Assembly: GCA_020284085.1 (NCBI GenBank)
Contig: JACEVL010000144.1
Coordinates: 2,510,001 to 2,574,000 of the forward strand
DNA: 64,000 nucleotides
Direction of reading: 5' to 3'
From: Aporrectodea caliginosa
Taxonomy: Eukaryota > Annelida > Clitellata > Crassiclitellata > Lumbricidae
Each line of letters begins with the position of its first letter. Positions within the stretch are counted from its first letter, which is position 1. Positions 12,598 to 23,530 of this stretch are shown piece after piece. The notes below the pieces were generated by a model. It had not been told where the DNA came from. It did no database searches and was given only the letters and a program-made list of their open reading frames with translations. Made by a program: the position numbers and the translations under genes.

Positions 12598-13393
12598 TGC
12601 CACTCGTGCTGCCTCATTGCTCAAGCACAGGCCGCATGATGAAATTGGTAAGTCAGTCAGTCAATCGCCTGATTGAGGGAAGACGATTGCCGGAAAATGC
12701 GCACAATCAGTCGGTTTATCGATGCTTTCCACAAGCGCCGATCTATCAGCTTTAATCATAGGACTGTTCCAAGTCGCCTGTTTTGTTGGCAACATTGGTC
12801 AACACAAGATGAAAGTCCTGTGGGGGAATGCATCAACAAATCGTTCAGGTGTGTATCAGAAACTGCAGGGCAATGACCCAAGAAAGGCGAACTGGAGGTC
12901 GATGACTCGAGGGTGGCCGCAGCTGAAGCCAAATGGGTAGAAGAAGCCATCTAAAACCTCCTCATGCCAAGACCGCCATATCTGATGAATAGGATGGCCT
13001 ACAACCTCTGGGTGTTGTCGAGTTTGATATTGACGATGAATTCAAGGCCTCCCCGCGTGCTGTTATCAAGCCGTTCCAAAGTTGGGTGGTAAAAACGTGG
13101 ACAGCAACGAAACAGGAGGGGGCCTGAATCCTGGGAATACCGAAGGATTTAATAGAATGAGGGCACTTTGAGAGGGTAGACGGTGGCGGTTCTATGCATC
13201 CTCACTGAAAATCCCGCGTCTAGTGCCTGTCCTTTGAAAAGTGGTGCCCCGAGTAAAGTCACTGAATAGCAAAAACAAGGCTACTTCTACTACTGGTATT
13301 TCGCATTTGTCATCTAATGTCCAAGTATCAATTGATGGCGCTGAGCAGTTGTGAGGGACGGACTTACTCAAGTCCCTACACAGCAACCTTCTC
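12598..13393. other. No gene seen
   Basis: Short frames only; no domain, terminal repeats or tandem array that I can support. Confidence 0.35.
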
Positions 13394-13458
13394 AGAGGAG
13401 GTTCGAATCCGAGCTCTCCGCGTTACAAGGCTAGCGCTCTAATCAACCGACTACCATG
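13394..13458 (-). repeat. tRNA-like sequence (Thr-like), probable SINE head or pseudogene
   Basis: On the minus strand, GGTTGATTAGAGCGCTAG resembles box A and GGATTCGAACC is a good box B. The loop CTTGTAA gives a nominal TGT anticodon (Thr). The acceptor arms do not pair well, so I do not call a functional tRNA. Confidence 0.5.
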
Positions 13459-13574
13459 TCTCAAATTATGTTATGCCCGCTGTTTTATAACTGTCATAGA
13501 ACAAGTGATATTATAAACATCGAGCACAAAATTTACTGGTCTCAGCTTGTGATTTGTCGTCTGCCAAATTTGCA

Positions 13575-13690
13575 ATATATTGTTATGGGCCAATACTCGT
13601 CTGATTAGCCAAGAGCGCCGGGCAGCCCCTCCTGAGTAGCTTCCTTGAATGACGAGGCGCTATATAAATTCCCAGAATGAATGAAATAAT
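13575..13690 (+). mobile_element. L2-like LINE 3' end
   Basis: Contains GAGTAGCTTCCTTGAATGAC, then GAGGCGCTATATAAATTCCC and AGAATGAATGAA, matching the family 3' end with an ATGA-type tail. Confidence 0.75.
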
Positions 13691-15640
13691 GAACATGTGC
13701 AAAACATTGCATAAATGAATGTCTATCCAGTTGGGATTGTGACCTTTAATACCCCCCAACGGATGGACATTAAGCCTCGAATGTCTATGAAGCGGTCAGT
13801 AGCCATTAATTCTACCTGTAATGTATGGAATATGTTGGCTATGTAGCTGCTGCTGACCGTTAATTACTATGCTGCATAGGTAGGCGTAGGGTGTATATAT
13901 GAAGGACGCTAAGCCTGCAATAGCTGGACTTAAATTGACGTGCATCCGATGTTGTAACGCTACGAACAGCACAGACAAGGAACCAGCGCCCATCTGGCTC
14001 TATGGTGGTAGGCCTACAGAAGGAAGCTTTGACTGAGCAGTACACTTTTAATTAAACTCCAGCATAACAATGTCAACAGTAGATTTTCGAATAGGCATTC
14101 GTCAATTGTATTTTTACTTTACATCATTGTGCGGTATGATATCAGTTAGGACCACGCTAGGGCGCTTCGAGCCCTGATTTCCGGTTCCACCAAGGACACA
14201 TATGGACCCGGAAGGTGGAGACACTGAACGTCGAGCTACACAGTCTGGAGACAAGGTCATGACCTGGACGATTGGCGAAGAGTCGTGGAAACGTAGAAAA
14301 AGCTACGGATAGAGGACACGGTGACGATGCTGATAACTGCACCAGTATTAACTCAATAAATTTAATTAATTATACCAAATTAAAATATGTCTCAATGATC
14401 GTCCTTGACCTTCGGGCTTTGCACATCTTTGGCGGATCCAAAGAGAGCCGCGTTGCCAAGGTCTTTCGTATCTGAGTAGCCTACAAATACGGTTATTGGC
14501 GACTGGTTATTGCCGATTATCTCGATCAACACTGAAGGAAAATAAGATCACGTGTGCTGTAACACGTTTTAATGCGGCCAGTGGCGTCTAACCCCCCACC
14601 CCCGCTTGAAATGGGAGAACGGACCCCCAACTCTGGCCGACTCATATATAAAAGAATCAGAAGTCACTCAGATCTGTATAGGTCTATAATCGGAAATCAA
14701 CAGCATCTAGTTTATGTTCAAAACGTTACCCCCCCCACTTCTGGCAACCGTGGGAGATCGTTCTCCCAACCCCAAACCCATTGGCAGATGCCGCTGTATG
14801 CAGCACATCAGATGCTGCATCAGTAGGCGCTAGATAAATGCCACGTATACGTATTTGTACTCATGATGACCTTGATGTCTGTCGACCTTGATGTGTCGTC
14901 GACGGCAGTTTTCTGTGACCCGTGGCTGACCTCTGTCGTTTCTCCCATTACTCCTCCTCTCCGCGGATGGCAATGTGTTGGTGTGTGGGAAGGGGTTGGC
15001 TATGGGAGAGGGTCATTCGCACGAAGTTTCGCCGTTGCCCCGACGCTGACTGCCTCCAGAGGGAGCCACCTGCGACTGGGTGCCATCGATGACAGATGTC
15101 TGGACTCATCGGAGCGACCTCTGTTCACGTCACGTGATCAGACGGCCATGATGGACAACGGACAGGAACGGTCGATCAACGATTTCCAGGGGCGCGTAGA
15201 TTGCAATCGATGAAGTAAGTAATGGTCTTACACTGGCAAGAATGAAGCATTTGATGCACCTGGCCAATGGAACATTTTATTGTGTATAGAGGTCGACTAT
15301 GCCTTCCCTCGGGTCGTTGTTCGTTTGGCCCAGATGGGGCTCAGAGTTGGCGACCAGCTAGCATCTGTGGCACAGTGCGGGCCACTTGATAATTAGCCTA
15401 ATTGCTAATTGCCTTACCTGGATTCAGATCACCTGCATTCGAGATTTAATGTAGGTACAGCACGTGAGACTGTCGTTCTTTTGTCTAGCCAATCAACCGT
15501 TAGAGAACGTGATGGGATGTTTTGTTATAAAGAGTCGTAGCGTATACGTAACTGTCTGATCTAACTTGCATTAGCACATGTAAGACAGTTGCCTGAAATA
15601 GCCTGAGATGTCAATACCCTACCTGATTTTAACGCAATTG
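13691..15640. other. No gene supported; one possible LINE tail
   Basis: GTAGGCGCTAGATAAATGCC at 14823-14842 looks like a worn LINE 3' end. The region 14580-14780 has C-rich runs in mirrored order (GGGAGAACGGACCCCCAAC against GATCGTTCTCCCAACCCC), possibly a decayed foldback element. A 116-codon open frame at 14863-15213 has no recognisable domain. Confidence 0.35.
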
Positions 15641-16094
15641 ATTGAGGCTTACCTGGACTGACCTCACGGTATACGGACGATTGGTCATAGGACGATTGGT
15701 CATAGGACCTATTGGTCATTGGACTATATTGGAGAGTTGGTTTTGCTATGCAAAGTCAAATCTCTTGCAGAAGGAATTGCTGTGGTTAGAGATGCAGAAA
15801 GCTTTGACTTTTGAGCTCCTAATGCTTATTGCCTTATGCGAATTGCATTGCAAGTTGTGCTTCTGTATACTTTTCTCAGGGAGTTATGTACATCGGCTTC
15901 TTTCCTTTGTTCTGCTACCAAAGGTGACCTTGCTGTCCCAACACCCACAAACTTCAACGATGCTGTATAGAACTTAGAAGCCTCTTTGTGGTGGATATAT
16001 CGTTCTGGAATAAGTTGCCTACAAACTCATGATTCGAGTTCCTTCATCTTTCTTTATCCTGTAAGGCTGTGTTTACAAGCGCTTATAACCTATT

Positions 16095-16180
16095 TAGTAG
16101 GTTTGTGTTGGCGAATCTGGACTTCTCTGTCGAAAAGGCGCTATATAAGGTCGTCATTACAATCACGGTTACAAGGTTTA
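16095..16180 (+). mobile_element. L2-like LINE 3' end
   Basis: AAAAGGCGCTATATAAGG is followed by TCATTACAATCACGGTTACA, a degenerate ATTACA tail. Upstream coding sequence is too worn to align by eye. Confidence 0.55.
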
Positions 16181-17436
16181 CATATGGTTCTCCTCTTCTG
16201 TCAGCATTTTAGCAAAAACGCCTTAAAGTGTTTTGCACTGCATAATTGTATTCTAGTGTATAATAGTACTGCGTTTATTGTATGGTATTGTATTGCATAG
16301 TGAACACACAAAAGGTAGCTCTAATTGGTCTATAATTAAGGTGTTGTGAAGTACATTGTTTGGTTGATTGGTCTATTGTTGTGGTTCCTGTCGACGGTGA
16401 TGATGATGGTGGTCTAACTTACAAAACAATGCCCGGCTGCAAACAATGCCAGCGTCGTCGTTCTAACCACAGACTCGTTAAACAGAGTCCGCCGCCGTAT
16501 AACCACTTAGCAAACGAGAGGGCGCCACCTGAACGTCGTGTGGGGGATGTGGGGGGATGTGGGGATTTCTCTGGGTTGGATTAATTCAGTCTACGAGATC
16601 CCGATTAACTGTTTCTTCTCCTCCGATGACCAACCAACCAACCAATGTCCACAGCATGTACTTTGCATGCAATTAAAGTAATCGCATGTGAGGTAGGCTA
16701 ATCACACACGGAAGGCAACAGTGAGAGTAGGAGGAGGAAACTGGATATCAACAGGCATACGTACGTAGAGTAACAGGGACCAGCTGCTAACAAATGACAT
16801 TGGAGTTTTAAAAATCTTACCTTTGTGGTGGAGGCCCCTACGTGCATACATGCATACATACATACATGCACACGTACGTAGATACATTCACGTACTAGGC
16901 CTACTCAAAATTTCTGAAGCTACGTAACTCCAGACGCTAGGCTCTTGACTTAAGCATCCGATGCGATATTCCAGTTAGCCGTTATGATCCTTGTGCGGGA
17001 CGCTAATGAGAGAAACGGAGCGTGGAAGAAGAACGTTTTAAAATTAATTATCATCCAAGAGGCCACTCCTATCATCTCAATCCCGGTTGAAGAAGACACG
17101 TGTTTTCGGTCGCATTTATATAGGCCTAGGCCTACCGCCCGATCTGTTACACACGGTGTATCGCTAGCCTAATTATTTGGCTGTAAGCCGCTTACAACTG
17201 TTGATGCAACTCAGATCAGTAGACCAATACGAACGACCATGAGAAGGTTTAATCTAACTAAAATGTCAAGCTTTGTATTTTTACCGTGCACCATCATAAG
17301 ACTAGATCGAAACTTATAATTCAGGACCTAAGCTTATCATGTCGAAGGCAGTCTAGTCTGTAGAGGTTAGAGACTTTCTTCAGTTCTACGCTGGTTACTG
17401 AAGATCGTTTTATATCCTAAATTGTTGAAACTATAT
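16181..17436. other. No gene seen; CATA-type low complexity near 16845
   Basis: Simple CATACATGCATACATACATA sequence lies at about 16845-16870. Nothing else is recognisable. Confidence 0.4.
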
Positions 17437-18590
17437 ATTAGTCTAGGCGCGCAGACTTGAAAAGTCCTCAAAAAAGCGATGCAAGCGGCAAGTCATGTTC
17501 ATTTTTGGCAACAGACGTTTTTAGACTAATTCAACCCTGCTAATTACGAAAATCGCTGTTGCCAAGCTGGATTTTTGACCTGAAGGTCATTTCAAGGTCA
17601 TAAATAATGAAAACTTGCAAAAATCAGAGAAATATGCCCAGATCTCAGCCAATAATTTTTGAAATCGGTTAATTCTTTCTCGCTTTTTCTCGACGACTTG
17701 ATAAGGGCTACCTGTGGTAAGAAACAAGGTTACTAAATGTAAGACGATCCAAGGTTATTTTAAGGTCAAAAAGGGCAATTTCAGAGGAAAATCTGGGGAA
17801 ATGGCCATAACTCAGTCAAATATGCTTCTACTTGGGTGATCCTTTTATTTTTTTGCTCGGGCCGATAAGAGCTACATTTGAGAATACAGAGTACTTAAAG
17901 GCTAACATGACCCAAGGTCAATTCAAGGTCAAAAGGTCAAAAGCAAGGAGAAAAGGCCATAACTCAGCCAAATATTGTTCTATTTAGGTGATCCTATTAC
18001 CTTTTTTGCTCGGGCCGATAAGAACTACATATACATAGTACTTAAAGGCTAACAAGTCCCAAGGTCAATTCAAGTTCAAAAGGTCAATTCAAGGTCAAAC
18101 GGTCAAAATAAGGGGAAAAGGCCATAACTCAGCCAAATATTGTTCTATTTAGGTGATTCTTTTACCTTTTTTGCTCGGGCCGATAAGAACTACATATACA
18201 TAGTACTTAAAGGTTAACAAGTCCCAAGGTCAATTCAAGTTCAAAAGGTCAATTCAGGGTCAAAAGGTCAACAGCAAGGGGAAATAGCCATAACTCAGCC
18301 AAATATTGTTCTATTTAGGTGATTCTTTTACCTTTTGCTCGGGCCGATAAGAACTACATATACATAGTACTTAAAGGCTAACAAGTCCCAAGGTCAATTC
18401 AAGTTCAAATGGTCAATTCAAGGTCAAAAGGTCAAAAGCAAGGGGAAATAGCTATAACTCAGCCAAATATTGTTCCATTTGGGTGATTCTTTTGCCTGTT
18501 TGCTCAGACCGATAAATTTAGCCCAAGGTCATTTCAAGGTCAAAGGTCAAAATCAAGGAAAATGAACATTACACAGAATCACTCAAATAA
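17437..18590 (+). repeat. Left terminal inverted repeat of element 1
   Basis: Contains five copies of a subrepeat of about 160 bp, recognisable by CCATAACTCAGCCAAATATT (near 17802, 17957, 18122, 18287 and 18452). Each copy also has a GATAAGAACTACAT-like word and a cluster of AAGGTCA. Within clusters AGGTCA recurs with 5-base and 2-base spacers. Confidence 0.85.
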
Positions 18591-18768
18591 AACAACATTT
18601 GACTGAGCTATCTCTGGTTTCTATAGATTTAGGTGATATTATATCTCAGCTATCATAATGATGCACTTTTAATGATGTAAAATATTTAATTTCAGAGCAA
18701 CATTGACATCATTTTTACCAATTGTATAGCACAATGAATTAACTGAAAAATAATGATGATTGATCAAT

Positions 18769-19200
18769 TCATGTTTTTGCACCATGAGCTTGGCACCCAC
18801 ACAGAGAACAACAAGTTAAGTTTGATTTCCTGCACTTGCACACACGAGACTTGCATAGGATTAGTTCTTTTTTGCAGTTGCAAGAAACAATGTCCAAGCA
18901 TTCTTTGGGGACGCATTCTATTGTCATTAGTACTGGAATCAACTTAGATGAATCACAGGCGTCTTTTTGCCAACCATATGCTTCCGCATCTAAAAGATCA
19001 GGCATGTTACAGCACGCCTGCTCCCACACTGTCATTGATAGTGGAATCGCTTGAAATATTGCTGCAGTTCATCGCTTTTCGGTGGAAGACATTCAGGTTG
19101 GCTGGTTTTTGAGAGTAGCAGTCTTCGAGCATCGTCAACAGAATCAGCTTTAACTTTGTAGACATATCAGAAGAACCTTTCTGCGTCATTGATAGTTTCT
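18769..19200 (-). pseudogene. C-terminal part of an uncharacterised TE-encoded protein with Cys-rich tail
   Basis: Two minus-strand frames must be combined. One gives DDARRLLLSKTSQPECLPPK followed by SDELQQYFKRFHYQ. The other (18769-19035) gives WEQACCNMPDLLDAEAYGWQ and the Cys-rich ending ISCNCKK-type, here VSCNCKKELILCKSRVCKCR then KSNLTCCSLCGCQ. From memory, the order 'ARR..LPP..D.L...KR..YQ..W..GW..' plus a Cys tail is shared by the C-termini of large hypothetical proteins common in coral, fish and echinoderm genomes; function unknown. At least one frameshift breaks it. An upstream frame to 19318 may belong to it too. Confidence 0.6.
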
Positions 19201-19439
19201 TGACAAAGTGGACCTCTTCCCAGATTTCGTAATAGTTTTGTGCCTTCAATGTCGTTTTGGGGATTCTGTCCTCCGAAATGCATGGGCTATTGGCAAACCG
19301 GCACCCATGAGATGACAATTTTTGGATCGCCAGGACTTTGGATGCATTAATTTATACACGGGTGTCATTTTGAAACAGCATCTCATGGTAAATGTGATGA
19401 GTCATAGGGTAAAACGAAATCTCATGGGAAATTCGGCTA

Positions 19440-20030
19440 AAAAAGGCTGAGGTTGGCCATGGAAGAGTCAGTCTGGAAAAGACAATCTTGAGATTTAGCC
19501 GCGAGCGAAGCATCGCCGTAGAAGTCTCGACTCGTGAAGAGGACCAGCCGTCGATCTACGGACCAGCCATCCGAGAAGCAGTCGCTAGAGGGCCTACTCG
19601 ACGATAGGACGGGAAAGCAGCTGAGCAGTTCTCTCGATGTCAAGTTGCCTCTAGATGTGACATTGTCGATCGTCTGTGTAAAGAACGAATAAAGCGGTGT
19701 TCTACGTGTATGCGTGTGTCGCTGAATGGTGAATGATGAATGGTGGCCTATTCAAGCCTCTCGATATACCACGAGAGCCGGACTGAGGACAACCCTTTGT
19801 TCAGATCCTGGGTTTCGGGCATCCTGGGAGAGCTCTGAACCACTCGGCAAAGGAGAGGAACTGAGAAGACCCCGGGGTTTTGCGACAATATCATAAAAAT
19901 TACTACTTTCTGTCGTCTCTGCCCGTATTTACACACAAGGAATAACCAAAAGTTCTTATTATTGTTCTTTGCCAAGTTCTTCACATGGTACATTATGCAC
20001 ATGATTGGGATACGCAATAACCTGCCTCAT
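19440..20030. other. Unassigned sequence inside element 1
   Basis: No frame resembles the transposon protein. An AATAAA at about 19688, after a GC-richer stretch, hints at an LTR or other 3' end, but I find no matching partner. Confidence 0.3.
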
Positions 20031-20190
20031 AATAGTCCAGGCGCAAAAATGAAAAATGTTGTTTGATAGGCAAATCATGTTCATTTTTGGAAAAATCCTT
20101 TTCCCGCTAATTCGACCCTGCTGTTGCCAAGCTGGATTTTTGGCCTGAAGAGTCATTCAAGGTCACTTTAAGGTCAGAAAAAGGAAATCT
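20031..20190 (+). repeat. Direct-orientation copy of the element 1 left end
   Basis: TAGTCCAGGCGCAAAAA is followed by CAAATCATGTTCATTTTTGG, GCTGTTGCCAAGCTGG and GGTCATTCAAGGTCA. This matches the outer left repeat (17440 onward) in the same orientation, although it lies next to the inverted right repeat. It could mark a smaller nested copy spanning 20031-20916. Confidence 0.65.
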
Positions 20191-20194
20191 AGCA

Positions 20195-20916
20195 AAAAGG
20201 TAGAATCAACCAAATAAAACAATATTTGGCTGAGTTATGGCCTTTTACCCTTGATTTTTACCTTTTGACCTTGAATTGACCTTTTGACCTTGAATTGACC
20301 TTGGGACATGTTAGCCTTTAAGTACTATGTAAATGTAGTTCTTATCGGCCCGAGCAAAAAGGTAAAAGAATCACCTAAATAGAACAGTATTTGGCTGAGT
20401 TATGGCCTTTTCCCCTTGCTTTTGACCTTTTGACCTTGAATTGACCTTGGGTCATGTTAGCCTTTAAGTACTCTGTATTCTCAAATGTAGCTCTTATCGG
20501 ACCCGAGCAAAAAAGTAAAAGGATCACCCAAGTAGAAGCATATTTGACTGAGTTATGGCCATTTCCCCAGATTTTCCTCTGAAATTGCCCTTTTTGACCT
20601 TAAAATAACCTTGGATCGTCTTACATTTAGTAACCTTGTTTCTTACCACAGGTAGCCCTTATCAAGTCGTCGAGAAAAAGCAAGAAAGAATTAACCGATT
20701 TCAAAAATTATTGGCTGAGATCTGGGCATATTTCTCTGATTTTTGCAAGTTTTCATTATTTATGACCTTGAAATGACCTTCAGGTCAAAAATCCAGCTTG
20801 GCAACAGCGATTTTCGTAATCAGCAGCGTCGAATTAGTCTTAAAACGTCTGTTGCCAAAAATGAACATGATTTGCTTCTTGCACGAAAATTTCAGTTTTT
20901 TGCGCCTAGACTATAT
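20195..20916 (-). repeat. Right terminal inverted repeat of element 1
   Basis: Carries the mirror-image words TGACCTTGAATTGACCTT and AATATTTGGCTGAGTTATGG and the outer CCAGCTTGGCAACAGCG block, ending GCGCCTAGACT. Confidence 0.85.
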
Positions 20917-21295
20917 CCGTAGGTTCCCGGTTTTATCACATTTTTACAGCTTTAATGTTTTATTATGACCTTTTTTACTTTTGAAATCTAGAAGACAACC
21001 CTCACCCGAACCATTTTGGAGAAAGTTTACGAATAAATTATCATTTCCAATTCATGTGTTCAATAAAAAATACCACTTCACTGGGACACTACTCACTGGC
21101 AGCTGTCTTGCCCTGTTGCCCACCACTTGCAATGTACGCTGACGACGACACCCAACTATTCATTTGATTGTTCCACGTCTAGTCTTGATTTCCATCTAGC
21201 TGCGTCCCATACGCCTACTCCTCTGTGTAAGAGAGAGTGCGGATCGCCGTTCGTTTCCTATTTCAGAGATTTAAATCTCGGACTAGCACGGTTCG

Positions 21296-22046
21296 CAGAG
21301 CTTCTCATTTGAAAATAGAAGGCGATTTGAAAATCGATCGCGCCGGAATGCGTAGGCGATCGGTGCGCGATCGATCTAGGGAGCTTTTGTGTACATCGTA
21401 TTTTGTGTATCGTAAAGCTTCGTAAAGCTGCATATTATATAGTATACGTATAGCTGCATATTATATAGCCTTCGGCATACGTTGAGAAATCAGTTTTGGC
21501 TTGACTTTTCAGCCGGATGTCCAGTCGAATTTTGTCGGCGTGCTTTCTGCAGAACTTGCAGTAAATTTTGTTCACAATCCGACGGTTTTCTGTCTCGACT
21601 ACATCCACATCGAACGAGTCACCTAATTTCCATGACAGACACGTGCTAAACTGCACATTATTATTCGACTTCGGCACCGTACATTGTTGCTTTCAATAAT
21701 TTCCGAAATTAGTGACGTTACGAACTTACAAAATGACGTTACGCGGGAGGTGTCCACTGTGTTGTTATGACCAATCATATTGCACGAAATTGGAGCGATC
21801 ACTCAGCTGTCATTAGGTCACGAAACGCAGCGTTCGGAACGCATTCACCGCCGCCGCAAGTAAACAAAAAATTAAAGTAATGTAAATGTAAATTAGGTAA
21901 AATAAAATAATGGCTCCAGGTTCCTCTTGGTGTAAATCGATCGCGCTCGATGTTCGCGATCGATTTATCGATCCACCAGACCTTTGCTAGGGCGATCGAC
22001 CAAGGAGATCGATCGATCGATCGATCGCCTCAAATGAGAAGCTCTG
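21296..22046 (-). mobile_element. hAT-type element with perfect 8-bp target duplication
   Basis: The 17-bp terminal inverted repeat CAGAGCTTCTCATTTGA occurs at 21296-21312 and, inverted, at 22030-22046. An exact 8-bp direct repeat ACGGTTCG flanks it (21288-21295 and 22047-22054). Subterminal CGATCGATCG words are abundant on both sides. Length is 751 bp, so it is internally deleted; a BED-finger-like fragment remains inside on the minus strand. Confidence 0.92.
21435..21677 (-). pseudogene. BED-finger-like N-terminal fragment of a hAT transposase
   Basis: Eighty codons are open. The central part ENRRIVNKIYCKFCRKHADK has the CxxC pair typical of the BED-type finger at the start of hAT transposases, followed by a linker with RLKSQAKTDFSTYAEG. 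The histidine pair that would close the finger and the whole catalytic core are missing, in line with an internal deletion. The fragment is enclosed by the 21296-22046 element. Confidence 0.6.
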
Positions 22047-22089
22047 ACGGTTCGTACACGGGAAGTAGGGAACCTTAAAATAAATGGCG

Positions 22090-22215
22090 TGGCGTCCATT
22101 CACACGGGCGAGCGGTGGTGAAGGATCTCAACCGATCAATTCATTGAAGAATGAGCAGGGTCATTGAGGCCATACACGATCGCTATAGAAAATCAAGTGC
22201 ATTTACATTTATCTT
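22090..22215 (+). repeat. Interspersed repeat (GCGGTGGTGAAGGATCTC family)
   Basis: GGGCGAGCGGTGGTGAAGG, GATCTCAACCGATCAATTCA and GAATGAGCAGGGTC recur with changes at 25885-25990 (+), 27400-27500 (-), about 41310-41375 (+), 54520-54590 (+) and about 59300 (+). No coding content. Confidence 0.6.
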
Positions 22216-22382
22216 GGATGGCTAGGAGGCCTAATAGACTTCTTCTGAATCCTTCTAACACTGATTTTTTTCTTCAAGACATCAGCGAATGACTTCGCAA
22301 ATTTGACTGACCTATATCTATTCAGTTGGGTGGCTAACTTGTTAACCGCACCAAATGCTCACATAGTTTTGATACCGGTATT

Positions 22383-22445
22383 GGTGTTTGTCTCAAACAT
22401 CAATCAATCAATATTCGTTTATTGAAAATAATCAAGCTGACCCAT
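22383..22445 (-). mobile_element. LINE 3' tail, reverse orientation
   Basis: On the minus strand: GTCAGCTTGATTATTTTC, AATAAACGAATATTGATTGA. The same 3' end occurs in forward orientation at 46355-46403. Confidence 0.55.
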
Positions 22446-22508
22446 CCGCAACTTAATGACAAGAAATAGAAAACAGTTATCAGCTTGTTCAGAGGATACG
22501 GGGCCCAG

Positions 22509-22661
22509 TGCCTATTTTAACTGTTTAACTACTGGGACAAATGTCCCAGTAGTTTTGGTTATTGTCCCATGTAATACTCTACTTTCAATGTTAGTTTCCA
22601 ATAACAATGAAAGTAGAGTAACAGACTTTGTCCCAGTATTCCAAACCCGTTAAAATATGCA
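22509..22661. repeat. Foldback element with two strong hairpins
   Basis: A 12-bp perfect inverted repeat with a 2-base loop (ACTACTGGGACA, 22528-22553) is followed by 19-bp arms with one mismatch (22575-22593 and 22602-22620). The outer parts (ATTTTAAC near 22513 and GTTAAAAT near 22649, with GGGACAAA and TTTGTCCC) are also inverted, so the whole unit could fold on itself. Confidence 0.75.
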
Positions 22662-22903
22662 CTGACGTGGCCTACCAGTGGACCCGCCGGCAAACCCTCC
22701 CGGGGCCTTCACATTAGATCTTAGTACATGTTCCTATAGAGGAACCGTGGTATAAAGTTCCGGTCAAACATGTCATTTCCTCCTAACCATGTTTTGGCAA
22801 TATGCGGATCAGCTAAACGTCGCATCGGGGATATTCGTAGAATAAGATCTCTTTTGCATCATATACTTTCTTAATCCCATTGGCAAATGTTTTGGTTTCC
22901 AAC

Positions 22904-23409
22904 TAGGGTTGCCACCTTTTCGAACTAGGAAGTCGGGACGCAACTTTAACTTTCTCGTAATCATCGACGTCGATGCTCACGAACAGGGCTTTTTTAAGGA
23001 ATTTTTTAGAACTGCATAACAAAAAAAAGTTGACGACCGGGGGGAGTGACGGAAAAAGTTGACGACCGGGGGAGGACTGGGTAGTGAAAAAAAAGTTGAC
23101 GACCGGGAGGGGGTAGTGACGGAAAAAGTTGACGACGACCGGGGGGGACGACCGGGGGGGTAGTAACGACACTTTTCCTCAATTTTTCACCGCACAAAAT
23201 TGCTTTTGCAATTGCACAAATTGATTTCCGACTGCACATTTTGTGTAGAACTGCACGCTAAAAAAGCCCTGGTCACAAACATTTTGTTACTTTGGTCACA
23301 CATCTGAAAGTCGGGACATTTCGCTGTCCCGACTAGGTCAAGTCGGGACACGGGACATTTCCTAGAAATCGGGACTGTCCCGACAAAGTCGGGACGGGTG
23401 GCAACCCTA
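22904..23409. mobile_element. Non-autonomous hAT element with perfect 8-bp target duplication
   Basis: The ends are TAGGGTTGCCACC (22904-22916) and its exact inverse (23397-23409). An exact 8-bp direct repeat TTTCCAAC flanks it (22896-22903 and 23410-23417). The right interior is full of GTCGGGAC and its complement GTCCCGAC. No transposase is encoded. TIR start and duplication length fit the hAT superfamily. Confidence 0.93.
23025..23165 (+). repeat. Imperfect tandem repeat, GTTGACGACCGGGGG unit
   Basis: AAAAAGTTGACGACCGGG plus a GGTAGTGACGG spacer recurs about four times inside the hAT element at 22904, followed by a G-run-rich duplicate of GACGACCGGGGGG. Confidence 0.85.
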
Positions 23410-23463
23410 TTTCCAACAGATTCGACTTCTGTAACTCATTCTTGATGGCACGGTAAGGGAAAT

Positions 23464-23530
23464 TGTATTGTATTGTATTTGAACACTTGTTATAGCGCCC
23501 CTACCAGAAATGCGCATAAACTACAAACGG
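23464..23530 (-). mobile_element. L2-like LINE 3' end, reverse
   Basis: ATTGTATTGTATTGTATTTG is followed by TTATAGCGCCCCTACC, which on the minus strand is GGTAGGGGCGCTATAA plus an ATACA-type tail. Confidence 0.6.

Larger units (their letters stand above)
17437..20916 (-). mobile_element. Transposable element with long AGGTCA-rich terminal inverted repeats (element 1)
   Basis: The outer ends are mirror images: AGTCTAGGCGC at 17440-17450 and GCGCCTAGACT at 20902-20912. After them, several hundred bases match in inverted order: the TGTTCATTTTTGGCAACAGACGTTTT block, the GCTGTTGCCAAGCTGG block, then repeating AAGGTCA words. The left repeat is about 1.15 kb with five subrepeats; the right is about 0.72 kb with fewer. 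Inside, on the minus strand, is the C-terminal part of an uncharacterised protein (18769-19200). A short direct-orientation copy of the left end (20031-20190) lies just before the right repeat, so a second, shorter copy may be nested. A 3-bp flank TAT is possible but unconvincing as a target duplication. Confidence 0.75.

Noticed and set aside
14863..15213. 116-codon frame as a host exon
   Set aside because: No domain, no recognisable splice context and unremarkable composition.
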